NCBI GenBank assembly: GCA_963930655.1
Contig: OZ005620.1
Location: 6,153,001-6,217,000, forward strand
From: Myrica gale
Lineage: Eukaryota > Streptophyta > Magnoliopsida > Fagales > Myricaceae
Direction: 5' to 3'
DNA length: 64,000 nucleotides
The notes beneath the pieces were generated by a model, which worked only from the letters and a program-made list of their open reading frames with translations, made no database searches and was not told where the DNA came from. How positions within the stretch are numbered: the stretch's first letter is position 1; every line of letters begins with the position of its first letter. The translations under genes were made by a program, and so were the position numbers. This document shows positions 12,594 to 25,368 of the stretch, piece after piece.

Positions 12594-15486
12594 TTAAGCA
12601 TTACTTTGGAAAGAAAATTGAATTTGCGAACTAGACCTTGACTTTAGATTTGCAGCAGTGGCCAGGCCTTGAAGCAACATCACAACATCCACACTATCGT
12701 CAAGATAGTACCTAGCTTTGCTAGGTTTTTGGCCAACAGTGCACGCAAAGACCTCTGGAGCTTCTGGGAGACTTGAGCTATAAGCTGTGGTTGTTATGCT
12801 TTGAAACATGTCCTCATCAGATCTATCATCCCCAATGCACATCACGAAATCCGGTGGCTTTCCATAACTGATCATTGTGGAGAGAACTTTCTCTGCGACT
12901 AACCCTTTATTAACTCCCTGCAATGTAATGCCAACTTTAGAACCTTGAAGAAGCAAGCAGAGATGCACCGAGAGGAAGAAAACATGCATACCTGAGGCTT
13001 TACTTCAACAATATGCTGGCCCCTCTTAACAACTACAGGCTCATTCGCAAGGACATTTTCAAGATGATCCAAAAGCTCCTTGGCCTGGCAAGATCCAAAG
13101 TCAGGATCCGCATCTTGATGGTGCCATACCAAGGCACTCTCCTTGGCCTCTATATAGGAGCCATCCGTTGTTTCTGTATATGATTGCATTACAGGTTCAG
13201 CTATTCTTTTCCAATCAAAATCGATGGCTATGGGATTGGTTTCCCAATTTGATGTCCTATTCCACCTACAAGAAGAACCATAATGAATTGGAAATTACAA
13301 AACACCGTTGCCAATTACGTGAAAATCACTGCCCTGATTGAGGAGCCACAACAAATTCAGATATGCACCTAAAATTAGCATTCACATATGGAACCAAATA
13401 GCATATTAGGAAAAGCTAATATGATCTCCAAACCATTAAAACACTGCCATTTCTCTTAGGAAAACAAGTTAAAGAAAATATCAGTGCCCCTGGTTATCAA
13501 CTACATTCATCATGTGACCAGGAGATACCTTATGAAGAATCCATGCTCGGCTGCAATACCCAGACTCTGACATTGAGAAAACCATTCACTTAAAGAGCTT
13601 CTGCCCCTACCACTGACTATAAACACAGTGTTCTTTGGGTCATCACACAGCTTGTTCAGAACAGAGATAACTTCACGAGTTGGGGTTTTAATAATTGAAG
13701 ATTGGGGCACTACTGTTCCATCATAATCCAAAAATATAGCCCTTCTTTCCGTCCTCTTATATGCAGAGATAATGTGGTCAATGGAAAGCTTCCGAAAGCT
13801 TGGAGATAGAGACAGAACTCTAAAACTCAGACCAAAGCCAATGCCCCAGCAACGTTTACTATAGTGATCTTTGCATGCTCTCTCCAAGTCCTGCAGAAAA
13901 CTGCGGGACCAATAAGCCACATCGTGAGAGCTAATATAACGAAAATGCTTCTCATGCCGCAACTGCTTCTCTAGATCAGGCATTGTTATGGCCAAATTTA
14001 GTGCATCAGCTACGGCATCAATGTCCCATGGATTCACCCTAATTGCGCCACTTAGTGATGGCGAGCATCCTATGAACTCAGATACAACAAGAGTACTAAC
14101 ACGAGGAGAACCAGAAGCAATGCCCAAAGTTTCATCCATCTTTGCAGCCCCCTGCCTACAAACGGTATACTTATAGGAGACTAGGTTCATACCGTCCCTC
14201 ACAGCACTGACGATGCAACATTCTGCCAAAGCATAATAGGCAGTCTTCTCAAAGGTAGGGACCTTCCGATCAATAAGGATAATTGGTTCATAGCCTGGAA
14301 AGCCAAAAATCTCATTTATCCTTCTGGTAGTCATGTATGTCTCCCTCATTGCCTCCTGAACATCCTTTCCTGTGCTCCTCGCAGGATTTATAATTTGTAC
14401 CAGGACAAGTTTGCCACGCAACTCTTGATGCTGCTGCAAAAGCTGCTCCAAGGCTAATAATTTCAAACTGATGCCTTTGAATATGTCCATGTCATCAACA
14501 CCAAGAATAAGCTGTTTCCCCTTGAATTGCTCCTGGATCTCTTTGGCCTTGATAGAAGAAGTAGGATGATTCAATGCAGATTCAAGTCGACCCATATGAA
14601 TTCCCACGGGCAAAATTTTGATATACACTGTGCGTCCAAAATATTCGAGTCCAATGTGGCCCCGCTTGGATTCATACTCCAAGCCCAGCATTCTACTGCA
14701 GCAAGAGAGAAAGTGGCGAGCATAATCAAATGTCTGAAAACCAATCAAATCTATGTTAAGCAGTGCTTTCAGTATTTCATCTCTGACCGGCAGAGTTCTG
14801 TAGATTTCAGATGAGGGAAATGGGCTATGAAGGAAGAACCCAAGCTTAACACGATTGAAACGCTTCCTCAAAAATGTAGGTAGAACCATAAGGTGATAGT
14901 CATGAACCCATACATAATCATCTTCGGGATTGATCACCTCCATAACCTTATCTGCAAAGATTTTATTTGCAGAAACATAGGCCTGCCAAAGCATCCGGTC
15001 AAAGCGGTTGCTGTGGTCTGGGGAGATGGGTAACATGTAGTGAAAAAGGGTCCACAAATATTGCTTACAGAACCCATGATAGAACTTTTTCTGGAGCTCA
15101 GGAGGGAGGAATGTTGGGACACAATTAAACTCCTCTAGCAGTCTCTGGGAAACTTCTTCTTGCTCACTTGCATCTACGTCAACCTTCAGAGATCCCACAT
15201 AAACAACATCACTCTCGGATGAGAAACCATCCTTAAGTTGTAACAGAAGTGCATCCTCATCAAAACTAAAAGACCATCTGCCAGATTCTTGATCTTTTTG
15301 AGCATGTAGAGGGAGAAAATTTGCCACTATAATTTTCTTTTCCCGGGTTTCAGCTACACCACCATCTACATCAGAAATAATTCCAGGAACGGTCATCACC
15401 TTCGGAAGGATTCTAGGAGTCTGAGAGAAATTCAACATGTCCCCAGATGCCAATTCCAACAAACTCATGTAAGACCTTAACACCAT
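12594..15486 (-). CDS. class II trehalose-6-phosphate synthase-like protein (TPS7-10 type)
   Basis: Exons 13529-15486, 12992-13265 and 12594-12917 join to 851 residues, the same length as I recall for Arabidopsis TPS7. The start is the ATG at 15484-15486 (MVLRSYMSLLELASG), matching the class II N-terminus; the frame upstream has no better ATG. Residues about 60-545 form the glycosyltransferase-20 domain, with HDYHLMVLPTFLRKRF and LHSPFPSSEIYRTLP. The rest is a TPP-like HAD domain with LDYDGT near the end of exon 1 and GDDRSDEDMF in exon 3. Class II proteins generally lack synthase activity and act in sugar and Tre6P/SnRK1 signalling. Consistent with that, the synthase loop reads VANFLPLHAQ where active enzymes have an NRLP-type motif, and VDDMDIFKG where they have VDRLD. 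Which member (7, 8, 9 or 10) cannot be decided. No lesions. Confidence 0.93.
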
Positions 15487-17800
15487 GATTGCCAGTTGGA
15501 GATCATATATCCGTCTGTTCAATCCAAAAGGTTTAGAACAATGAAGGATGGAGACTTTTCCACCAAAATGATGGTGATTGGGTCCAAATTATAGAGAACC
15601 AGAAACGTTCAGGAAGGCTGGAAAAGACTTTCTAACCACCCTGCACAGTTAGATGAACTTCAGTAAAAGCAAATATTCTAGTAACGGACCTTCACGGTCA
15701 GCTAGTCGTCAAAATCTATATATCGGGAGTATTTGGTTCGAAGATACGATACATTTTAATTTTCGCAACAGTTTCTCTGTCAGCAAAAACCACACAAACC
15801 GCAAAACTCACTAAAGACAACTGTTTCTGCTATAAGATGAATGACTCAGATCTAAATTATGTTTGCTACCGTAATGATTAGAGTTCCCACTCTGTCACAT
15901 GCCCAACTAGGAACTCATCAGAATCAGAGTTCCCAATTGATACGCAAACAGAACCTGGCCAGACTAACTGGGAAGAGAAATAAGAGATCATGAGAAGAAC
16001 AGAGAAGCCAGAACATTGGATTCTGTTGGACGCATGATCCTGGCTAAGGTACCATCAAAGATTTCCAGTTTCTTATTTTATAAACATACCAACATGTTCA
16101 AATTTAGATGTAATGTCTTCTGATGGTTAATTGCAAATCAAGGTTGTCAAAAGGCACACGAGATATATGCTCTTACACGTCATTTCTTGAAGTGGCATGG
16201 TTATAAAGTCTACCTCGTTGATCAAGATACTTTTTGCTCATATCAAGTGCATATGTTAAATATCGATCAAGATGAAGAGCTAAGGAGAAACAGAGCTGTT
16301 ACGCCATGAACATTAATAAGCAGATTAAAGCTGTCAGAGGGACACAATCTTCCCAACAAAAATCATTACAACTGTAGCTCCAACTGCATCAGATATTGCA
16401 AGGATTAGAATGTTTTGACTCATGTCTTATATTCCATTGTAGTATAAACAAAAAAAAGTTGCATTCATTTCTCCAAGACAAGTGGAACACGGTCAGCGCT
16501 TAAGGTTAAGACTTTCAAATATGTGAACAGTAGAGGACAATTTTGAGGCTACTTCCTTTTAAGAAACTCATCCAAGAGACAATCTATGCCAGCCCAAAAT
16601 ATAGATCATCTATTGATCAAACCATCAACAAAAAAGAGTTCACATCACCAATTTTATTGACATTTTTGTAGAAAGAAAGACTAAAAAAAGAAACATATGC
16701 AAACATGTATGTCCACGTACCCAGATTTTAGGTAAATTTGCAACTGAAGAGCCTTGTTTCATTCTTTTCAACGATTCATCGTCTTTATATATGAAACCTC
16801 CACATTACTGCTACTTACGTCTGAATAAATTTCCTACGAAATCAGGATCGGGGCAAAATTTCTGGAACCAGTGGAATGGAGAAGAATATTATTCGAATAT
16901 CAAAAGCAATCGCAATAGATTATTCAATACGATACTTCAACCTCAGGCTTCCACCAAGACCACTGAATCGCCTTATCCATCTTTTGATTGTGGAGGTGCA
17001 ATTTATTCAATCTAATGAATGAATTTGATGTTTGTGATTAATGAATTGGATTCCGCTGATTAAGTAGTTCTTATTTATATCCAATATGTACTACAAAATG
17101 TAATTAACCAACCTATTAAAAAAAAAAGACCTTTTCCATGGAGGAGTTCTATTCACGAGGGCTCCATCTACTACAAATAGTGGAATCAAAAGCAAAAACA
17201 TTACCCTAACCGCGACGTATTCCATGACTGAATTATACATTCAAAAATATTCACGTGCAATATTTTTATTTATGTGAAAAATAGTTAAATGTCTTCAAAT
17301 TATCTTCTTTCAAGGCTCCATTTAAGACCCGTATCTACTTTGCCGAAGAATATCTCTCCTGAGTCATGTCCCTTCAGCTCGCTTTAGAGTCTTAGAGACA
17401 CTCATACATGGTGACATATATATGCAGACACTACATAGATACAGGCATACCACCCCATGGGACCAAAGAAACACGCAGAGAGAGATTAATTACCTGAGAC
17501 GAGATCGAACTGATTCAGCAACAGAGCGTCCAGTTAGCTGCTCGATAGCAGTAACGATCAATATTCCGCGAAGAAATCACACGCAAAACCGATAACCAAT
17601 CGCATTCCTGTTTAGCGCCCAAGAAATCAATGACAGAAGAGAAGAAAAGAAAACCGCATCATCCCACAGAAGCAGATTCAAGTTTCAACCGGCGATATAC
17701 CAAGAAAGATCACGAGCACCCACTTAACGTCCTTAGATTTTCCCAGCAACCAAACAGATCCTCGAAGCAACGACAACAGCCTTACGAAGGATAAAAAAAA
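15487..17800 (-). promoter_or_regulatory. TPS leader with probable 5' UTR intron
   Basis: Class II TPS genes often carry an intron in the leader. Here a good minus-strand donor (CTCAG|GTAATT) lies at 17494/17493 and an acceptor (TTGAACAG) just before 15514. This would give a noncoding exon to the right of 17494, an intron of about 1.98 kb, and a 28-base leader segment before the ATG. It is inferred from splice signals only. Nothing else coding is seen in the interval. Confidence 0.45.
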
Positions 17801-18300
17801 ATATTACGGAAAATAATTCACTCTTCTATGATGATTCTATCAAAGGAAAAATGCTAAAGACTCTGTTAGGTTCGAAATTGGTAAGATTTGTGAGGTGCTT
17901 TAAATGGGGTCAGAAAACGACTGAAAAAAGTATGTGGAAAATAATATAAAAATAATTGGAGTTTCCGTTTGGGTCGGTGTTTGTATATTTTCTCATTGAT
18001 AATTGTTCGTTCAACAAAGGAAGCTCTTGGTCCTTGGATGGATAAAGACGAAGAAAGTCCGAAAAAAGAAAGATATATATCACTATATCAGCTGGAGAGA
18101 GAGAAAGAGAGAGAGAGAGTTAGATTGCAACTCTGGTTGGTCTTACGTTATAGTCTCCTGGATTTGGTCACCCATAAATACCCCTAGAGTTCAACTTTAT
18201 TAGGTATGTAACATTTTTCATTTTCATTCCTTCTTGTGTTCTTCTTTTGCTATTTTTATTTTTTCCATTTTGTTCATTTCCTTCTAAGCCCAAGGTCACG
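17801..18300. other. upstream intergenic DNA with (GA)n tract
   Basis: Contains a GA microsatellite at about 18093-18120 and otherwise no recognisable feature. It may hold the TPS promoter, read on the minus strand. Confidence 0.4.
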
Positions 18301-18314
18301 GGATCTCACCTTAC

Positions 18315-18453
18315 CCTCTTTTTTTTTTTTTTTTTTTTTTTTTTGGATTTCACCTTACTTTTTTTCTTGACAAATTAGGGGCAGGGGATTTGATCCCCGA
18401 ATCAAGACCTTCCACAAAAGAAGAAATGACAACCGAGCCAAAGCTAGCTGACA
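18315..18453 (-). mobile_element. tRNA-derived SINE candidate with long A-tail
   Basis: Read on the minus strand, 18453 to 18359 contains TAGCTTTGGCTCGG, which resembles a Pol III A box. About 50 bases on is GGGGATCAAATCCCC, which resembles a B box. It ends in a short A-rich tail. Direct repeats flank the element: GGATCTCTCCTTAC at 18454-18467 and GGATTTCACCTTAC at 18345-18358. Beyond a further 26-base T run (18319-18344) lies a third copy, GGATCTCACCTTAC (18301-18314). About 14-bp duplications with an A-tail are the hallmark of LINE-mobilised SINEs. Confidence 0.6.
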
Positions 18454-18467
18454 GGATCTCTCCTTAC

Positions 18468-20876
18468 TCAAAATGATACCATTCATTACTTTTTGTTTTG
18501 TTCTGTGGTAATCTCATTTATAAAAGTATTTTTTATTTTAGATATTATAATAATTTCGTAAAATATGGTAAACCAAATTGAGATTCAAACCAACATGGCA
18601 CTGAGGTATATGATATCTGTATCTAACATCAGTTGTACGGAGCGTTACACAATGCGTAAAGAAGGATTATTGGATGAGAAAGGTTGCTTAGTTGGGGGAC
18701 TAAAAATAAATTGTTTAGGTGAAAAAGAGAGGTCCATTTGTTATGATAAAGAAGATTATCCTTTTGTACTCTTCCTTAACTTTGCTCTGCCGATATGTTA
18801 TTGTTGTCTTGTTAATTGAATATGATTGACCATTGCTTGGTTTCCAGAAGAATATAAGTAATGGATAAAAGCTGACAATATATATATAATTAATCCGCCT
18901 AAGGATAAACATAGAGTAGGCCCACAAGTGACCCTTGTCGTTCTTATATTTTTTAAGTTTTTAAAGGACTGGTCCAAATTTCTTAAATCCAGCTATTGTA
19001 ACGTGGGGAACTAACGTACCCGACAATTAGCACTGTAAAATCAGAAATTTGGTCCCATTTTTAAGATAATCTGGGACCGAATTTTAGGTTATTTATATGG
19101 AAGGAACGGATCGAACTATTTATAAATCGTCCGATCCAATCAAGTCCAAAGCGATCCAGTCTAGATCGATTTTATTTTTTGTTATTTTTAATTTTTTAGG
19201 CTAATTTTGAAGAGAGATGACATGTCAAAACAAAGAGTTTTAGTTTAAGTTAAAATTAAATTTTTTGAGTTTATAATTTATATTAAAAAATATATAAAAA
19301 TATTTTTTATTTATATTAATAAATCCGGATCGGACCACAGATCCGGTCCGCTTTTGTTCCGCCCTACCAAGAACACTATAGTAATCAATAAATTATTAGT
19401 ATATTATAATAGTAAGAGAACACATATGCTACTCAGAATTAAATTCGGCCTTATAATTTTTAATTTATCTAAATACTTCTTATAAATATGAAAAAGTCAT
19501 TTATCTTTATTCTCCATTCGATTATCTGTTAAACTATAAAAAATTATCAAAATACCTCTTTAATACCAAAAAAAAAAAGAGAGAGAGACGCATTTGCCAA
19601 ACTTTGATGGTTGGAAATATTCATTGTATCAGGTAGATGAAAAGCCTACAGATGGAGACTTTAATGTGTCCTCGTGCTGTACAGATTGAAACAACTAATA
19701 GGACTGTTTCAAGAAAAAAAAACTAAATAGGGACAGCTATTTGGAGACTTATAGGGGTTTGATAGGGGGAAAAGTAGGACAGGAAATTAAGGAGCGGGAG
19801 GGGGGGGGGGCAAAGGGTAAAGATGAGCTGGTGGAAAGTCACGTTTACTGTGGGTAGAAAAGCGTGACCTGTAATTGCACGCGGCTGCTCGACCACGCTT
19901 TTTCACATTTCGGATAAGACACGCATTTACTTTCCTTTACTCCCCCATTCCCCCTAACGTAACGTTTCATCACTCCTCTTTTTTTCCCCCCAATTTGTCC
20001 TTTCCTACCCACAGTCTCGGACCCAAGACCGTTAAACCATTTTCCCTTGTTTTTAAGCTCGGATAAAGCACACAACTGAAGGGCACGTAAGTTCGTTTTT
20101 AACATTTTTAAGATTTAAATTCTATTTTTTAATATTATAATTTTAACATTATAAAAATAAGAATTTTAATACAATTAATTATTATCTTTTTACACACATA
20201 AATATAAGTTAATATTTTTTACACGCATGTCAATAAAGCTCAAACATCATCTAAACTGGACAACTAGCACAATCTCTACTAACCCTTAATTAAGGCTATT
20301 AAATCATTTTTATTTTGCTTGAATAATCATAAGTTGTAATAAAATTAAGATTTTCTATAATTTCTTATACTATTTTGTGTGGTTCAATTTTAAGAGGAAT
20401 TATAATTATTTTTAAAGAAAGATAACACATCAAGCGGACCTTTTAATATTAATATTACACGTACTAATTACTTGAAAATATAGACCTTACAATATTTAAT
20501 GCATAATATATATTTATTATGTTTATCTTTATAGTAATTATACTATATATTTTGAATTTAAAGTTATAGAAAAATTGTATATATCATGGTATTAAAATTT
20601 TTAGCTTTTTTAAAACGTGATAAGTTGTAACCGTTGGCATTAGAAGCCACGTTATGCAAAGAAGTCAATTACCATAATTTCAAGCACTAGTAGAAGACAT
20701 AACTTCAATTTTTAGGATAAGATAATCTAAAGAGTATTAACTCCAATGAAGGTATTAATTTTAAAATTAAATTGTTTAAGACACATTAATTATTCCCAAT
20801 AATTGTTTAAGAAACATATAAAAAAAGTCCGTTGAGTTAAAAAATGGGGAAGAATAAAATAAAGAAAAAATAAATT
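18468..20876. other. AT-rich intergenic DNA with possible hAT remnants
   Basis: No gene. CGG-rich motifs such as GGATCGGACC and GATCCGGTCC between about 19100 and 19370 resemble the subterminal repeats of the hAT-like element at 22.9-25.1 kb, but no termini or target duplication could be set. A G-run lies at about 19799-19811. Confidence 0.4.
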
Positions 20877-21035
20877 TTCCACTCATAAAGTATTGTGACA
20901 CATTGCACCTTAAACTACAAGTTCTAATATATTGCACCCTCAAATTATCAGTTTCGACACATTCTACCATAAATTACATATTTTTACGTGTTGCACCCTT
21001 CAACTACTAATATTATACATTTTGTATCTTTCTTT
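20877..21035. repeat. solo arm of the reiterated-unit fold-back family
   Basis: Units such as 'ACATTGCACCTTAAACTACAA' (first 20 bases shown in part) recur three to four times at about 30-base spacing, matching the arm pattern of the fold-back at 5640-6062. No inverted partner arm is visible nearby, so this is probably a deletion remnant. Confidence 0.5.
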
Positions 21036-22429
21036 TGATAATAATACTTTCGAAATATAATGAATTGACAATAATATATTCAGTATATTAAAAATGAGTG
21101 AAAAATATTATCGTTATTATAGTCTAAAATTTTGATAAAAAATTGAAATTAATAATTAAAATATATAATATCTCAAATATAATAATTTATTTTAAAAATT
21201 AGAAAAATTTATAATAATTTATAAAAGTAAAAAATATATTTTCTCCCCAGAAACAATTAACAGAAGGAAAAAAAAGCAGCATTTGGGAGGAGGATGGCAA
21301 GAATGTAATTGTGGGGGAAAAGGAGGTGCATGCTTTAGATGCGAAGTGCGATGTGGATAAAATCAAGGGTACAAGGATCTTTAAATGCCTTTTTCTTTTT
21401 TTCTCTGACAGCTAGCTACCTCCATCCATTCTCCTCATCTTACGGTCCTACATTATCCTATTATCTTCTCCTCCCACAATCTCGTACGGACTGTCACACT
21501 TCAAACTAACTCCTGTCCTCGAAAGCCAATACCAACTCAACAACAATCTTTACACCTAACGAGCCCCACAATGACAACTCAGGCCGCACTTGCCTCCTTT
21601 TCGTTGGACGTTCCAGGCCACCTCTGCGTACCACTAAGAATTTATGGGACGAGGTTCCAACTCCATCGGAATTCTTTTAGAATTTTAGCATATTCCCCCT
21701 TCCTATTTTCTAATATAAAAATCAACCAAGTTTTTGACGCATAATTTTATTTATTTATTTTCATTGGTTATGTATAATTTTTAAACACATCTCAAAATAT
21801 ACACACTACTATTTTTTATAAAAAATAGATAAAAAATTATAGATATTCCTAATCATTTAGTATATTAGTTTAAAAATTGTGAAGGATTTATATTTAATTA
21901 TCAGCGTACGTATAAGGTCTTTGAAAGCAATAATAAAACATCATGAACTAATCCAAAGGACCTTATATTGGGGGCTGTTCGGTTGTATATTATTTTGAGG
22001 ATTTTTTTGTGTTTTGAGAATTTTTATGTGATGTTAACTTTATTGGCATGCGTGTTGTAGTTATTTTTATGTAAAATTAAAAATGATGTTTGGTTGTGAA
22101 TATTTTGTATTCAAAAAAATCTTGAGAATTTTTTTGTGCCGAACAAGCTCTTGATGTCTCCTTGAAGCAACAGATTATCAAAACACACGTATCATCTTAT
22201 CATGAAAGCTTTTATCTAAAACTTTAATATAAATTATTTTTAAAGACAAGTCGAGTCCAAAAAAGTATTGCTAGGTAGAATGCTTCCCTAACAAAACGTA
22301 TAAAAAAGGACAATTTTGTACTTATTATAGCACCAAAAACATTAACAAAATTGTTCATTCAAAGTTTAGATATTTTAAGTCTTGAGATAAGGAGGGAAGA
22401 GCTTATTGTGCCCATCGATTAGATTGAGG

Positions 22430-22830
22430 GTGTGCATGGGAGACAAGCGTGCATTAGAGGTCGCAAAATATATACATATCTTATCCTCTAGTGGAGCCCA
22501 CGAAGGATGCCACACAGACAAGAGGTCCACGTCATCTAGCACACCCGCAGAGTGATTGGTCAGGTGGAGCCACGTAACGTCGGATGATATCGAAGGCTAA
22601 TAAATTTATATTCTTTCTTAACTCCAAATGCGAAAATCTTCGTGGGACCCTCCTTATCCGGTATCTCCGTGTTACACGGCAATGCGTCGCAGGGGGCTGT
22701 GATTGCGTGTGGAAGAGGGGGGAGTGGGGTCCTTCAATCCTTATCCACTAAAAGAGCAAACAGTTGAATGTCGTGGGCCCGCAGGTTGATAGGAATGTTC
22801 CACCACTCTTATCCTTCCCATTCGACTATT
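22430..22830 (+). promoter_or_regulatory. promoter-like cluster of I-box and ACGT motifs with no adjacent gene
   Basis: CTTATCC, the reverse of the GATAAG-type I-box, occurs four times (about 22480, 22650, 22739, 22810). ACGT-core sites include CCACGTCA (about 22529) and CCACGTAACG (about 22571), and a CCAAT reverse (ATTGG) is at about 22556. Such clusters are typical of light- or ABA-responsive plant promoters. The next plus-strand gene is more than 3 kb away beyond two transposons, so the link is speculative. Confidence 0.25.
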
Positions 22831-22895
22831 CGAGGTTGCTTATGTTTACCAAAAAAGAAAAAAAAAAGAAAAAAAAAGAAGATGTTGCTTATGTT

Positions 22896-25115
22896 TAGGG
22901 GTGAATAGCGGACTAGTCGGAAGCGGAATTTGACATTCCGACATCCGGTCCGCTAACTAGCGGATGACCAAAATAGAGTCTGCTTTCGCTTCCGACTCTT
23001 AGCGGACTTAGCGGAAGCGGATAGCGGAATTCCGCTAAGTCCTCTAAGATGTAATTCACAAAATAAAATCCTAAAACATGTAATTGACAAATAAATCTAA
23101 AAATAAATCTAAAAATTCAACCAACGCATATTCAAGCACAACATAGTCATAAAAAGATATTCAGCAAGTTTACATAAACCATAAAAAGATATCCAGCAAG
23201 TTGTAGAGCTTAATTCCACCTGATCTCATGGAGAAAAGATCAGGGCGTTAAATTCAAGCACAACATAGTCTATATTTTGTCAATAACCCGTTTAACCACT
23301 ACATATTCAAGCACAACATAGTCAGAACACCAATATGACAACATAACAAGCACATACACTTGCTAACTCAACAAGCATGTTCTACCAAGTACAAGGAAGA
23401 AAAACAAACTAACATTCAGCAAATTAAAGTGCAGCAAATGCAGATAGTCTCTAAATAAAGTGATCAGCAATGAAAAAGAGATGTATGAAAAGTTTAGTTG
23501 AGACTAATACTTAAGTAGAGTTGAGTTTGAGTTATGACTCCTCAGTCTTAGATGTGCACCGATAACTCCTTTGGTTTTCCTGTTGATTTTTGCCCAAGTA
23601 TTATCTATTTTTTGGGTGGTTCAGGTTGTCCTACAGCAGCATTAAAAAGAAATTGTAATGCTATATAGTATAAACCATGTTATGATTAAAACTAAACAAT
23701 CATTAATACTCAATAACAAACAATGCAGTCTTCCAAGCTCTCGGGGATATTTGTTAGCATCTAATTACCAACACAATGAGTCTCAATTGCTAGCATATGA
23801 CCTTACCATGACAATGAGTCAACACAATGATATCCAGCAAGTTTACATAAACCATAATGTCATAAAAAGATATCCAGCAAACACTCCCAACTTGTACCTC
23901 ATTAAAAGTCACCTCCAAAATCATCCAGAAACTCGACATTGCTTGCAACTCAACACTGCCTAAAATTTCACTTACTCTCAGTACAATGACATATCATCAC
24001 AAATTTTCAACTTCCATTTTCCAAGGAGAAGAATAGAGTAAATGATCTCATCAAGTGAAACTCGACATTGCTTGCAACTCAACACTGGGATTGAGATCAA
24101 AGCAGAACCATAAGCATTAGCAGTGGGGAAACATGTGAAAAATATTGCATAAGTCACATAGCAACATTTCTAGCATTACACTTTGGCAAGCATCAAGGGC
24201 ATAATTATAAAGACCTAGAAAGTATACTCAAAACAAACATCAACACTCGGCATGATGATCTGATACCCAAGTCTTTTTTTTTTTGCTGAATAAACCACTC
24301 AAAAAACAAAAAGCAAACTAACGATGCACAAAATCGGATATGCTTGGGAATGAAGGAACTAGAAAAGAAACCGACAAGGTTGCCAACAGCCACCCACTGA
24401 GCCAGCCCGTGGAATGCGATCTCCCCGGCATCCACGTCCCCCTGCCTCCGTGAACGGTGTTCCTTGAGCCGTGGCCTCCGTTCTTCCAGCTTGAAGATCT
24501 GATAAGGAACGACGGATGAGAATCATGATATTGGTTGGGGGTTTGGTTCTGAAAGCCACGAGGCTGTTGCTATCATACGAGGGCTATATTGCTAGAGCTG
24601 TTACTTCCTTTCAAAAATGGAGGAGGACATGGTGGTGGAGGGAGTTGCGTCACCGGAGAAGCCCTCAGCACAGAGAGAGAGAGAGAGAAATGGAAGTTAC
24701 AGAGATTGAGAGAGAGCTGAGGGAGTGAGGTCTGGCCGCCTGAGGGCTGAGAGTGAGAACGTCGAACAGAGCGTGTGGGCTGAGGCCTGAGGGAGGGTTG
24801 CGAAGGAAAGGGCTTAGGGTTTTTGGAATCAAATAGGTATAATATTTTTTTTTTCAAAAAATAACACCTAAACGACGTCGTTCTATTTAAAATAGAACGA
24901 CGTCGTTTTAATATATAATTTAATAAAATAAAAAATAACCGGAACCGGTTTTCTACTAAACCGGCGGAAAATTCCGCTTCCGGTTTCGCTTCCGGAAAAA
25001 CTCCAAATCCACCACCGGTTCCGGTTCCTAGAAGATACGGACCTCCTCTTCCCGGAACCGGTGACGGAACCGGAGCCGGAGTTCCGTCGGAGGTCGGACC
25101 GGACTTACACCCCTA
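22896..25115. mobile_element. hAT-like non-autonomous DNA transposon, 2.2 kb, 8-bp TSD
   Basis: The left end reads TAGGGGTGAATAGCGGACT and the right end, reverse-complemented, TAGGGGTGTAAGTCCGGTC. The element is flanked by perfect 8-bp repeats CTTATGTT at 22888-22895 and 25116-25123, the target size used by the hAT superfamily. Both subterminal regions are packed with CCGGAA/CGGAAGCGG motifs, as expected for transposase-binding arrays. No transposase frame is present. Internal direct repeats include ATTCAAGCACAACATAGTC (near 23130, 23253, 23308) and a 31-base unit at about 23929 and 24057. Terminal conservation and the exact TSD suggest a fairly recent insertion. Confidence 0.85.
24870..24908. 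repeat. 19-bp-arm perfect palindrome centred on ACGT cores
   Basis: AAACGACGTCGTTCTATTT is followed after one base by its exact reverse complement. Each arm contains ACGACGTCGT, itself a palindrome with the bZIP-type ACGT core. It lies inside the hAT-like element, near its right end. Confidence 0.8.
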
Positions 25116-25127
25116 CTTATGTTTACG

Positions 25128-25368
25128 GGAGCAGATTCTGTCCGAAGGGTGCATTTCCGAAGGCTACCGAATGGAAGGTGGAGATTAAAAGAAAAATCAA
25201 TCAACGGTTAATACATGTCCACATCATTTAATGAAAAAAAAATAGAGAGTAGTTATGGTTCTCATTAAACGATGTGGACATGCATTAACCGTTGATTGAT
25301 TTTTCTTTTAATCTCCACCTTCCCTTCGGTAGCCTTCGGAAATGCACCCTTCGGAGGGAATCCATTCC
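25128..25368. mobile_element. Mutator-like MITE hairpin (241 bp)
   Basis: Almost the whole element folds on itself. The left half begins GGAGCAGATTCTGTCCGAAG and the right half, reverse-complemented, begins GGAATGGATTCCCTCCGAAG. The arms continue through CGAAGGCTACCGAA and GGTGGAGATTAAAAG to a short loop near 25235-25250. Flanks are CTTATGTTTACG at 25116-25127 and 25369-25380, a long duplication compatible with the 9-bp or larger targets of Mutator-like elements. Termini resemble those of the element at 58521-58759. Confidence 0.75.

Noticed and set aside
15514-15522. Upstream TTG as TPS start
   Set aside because: Not an ATG; the next in-frame ATG gives the conserved class II N-terminus.
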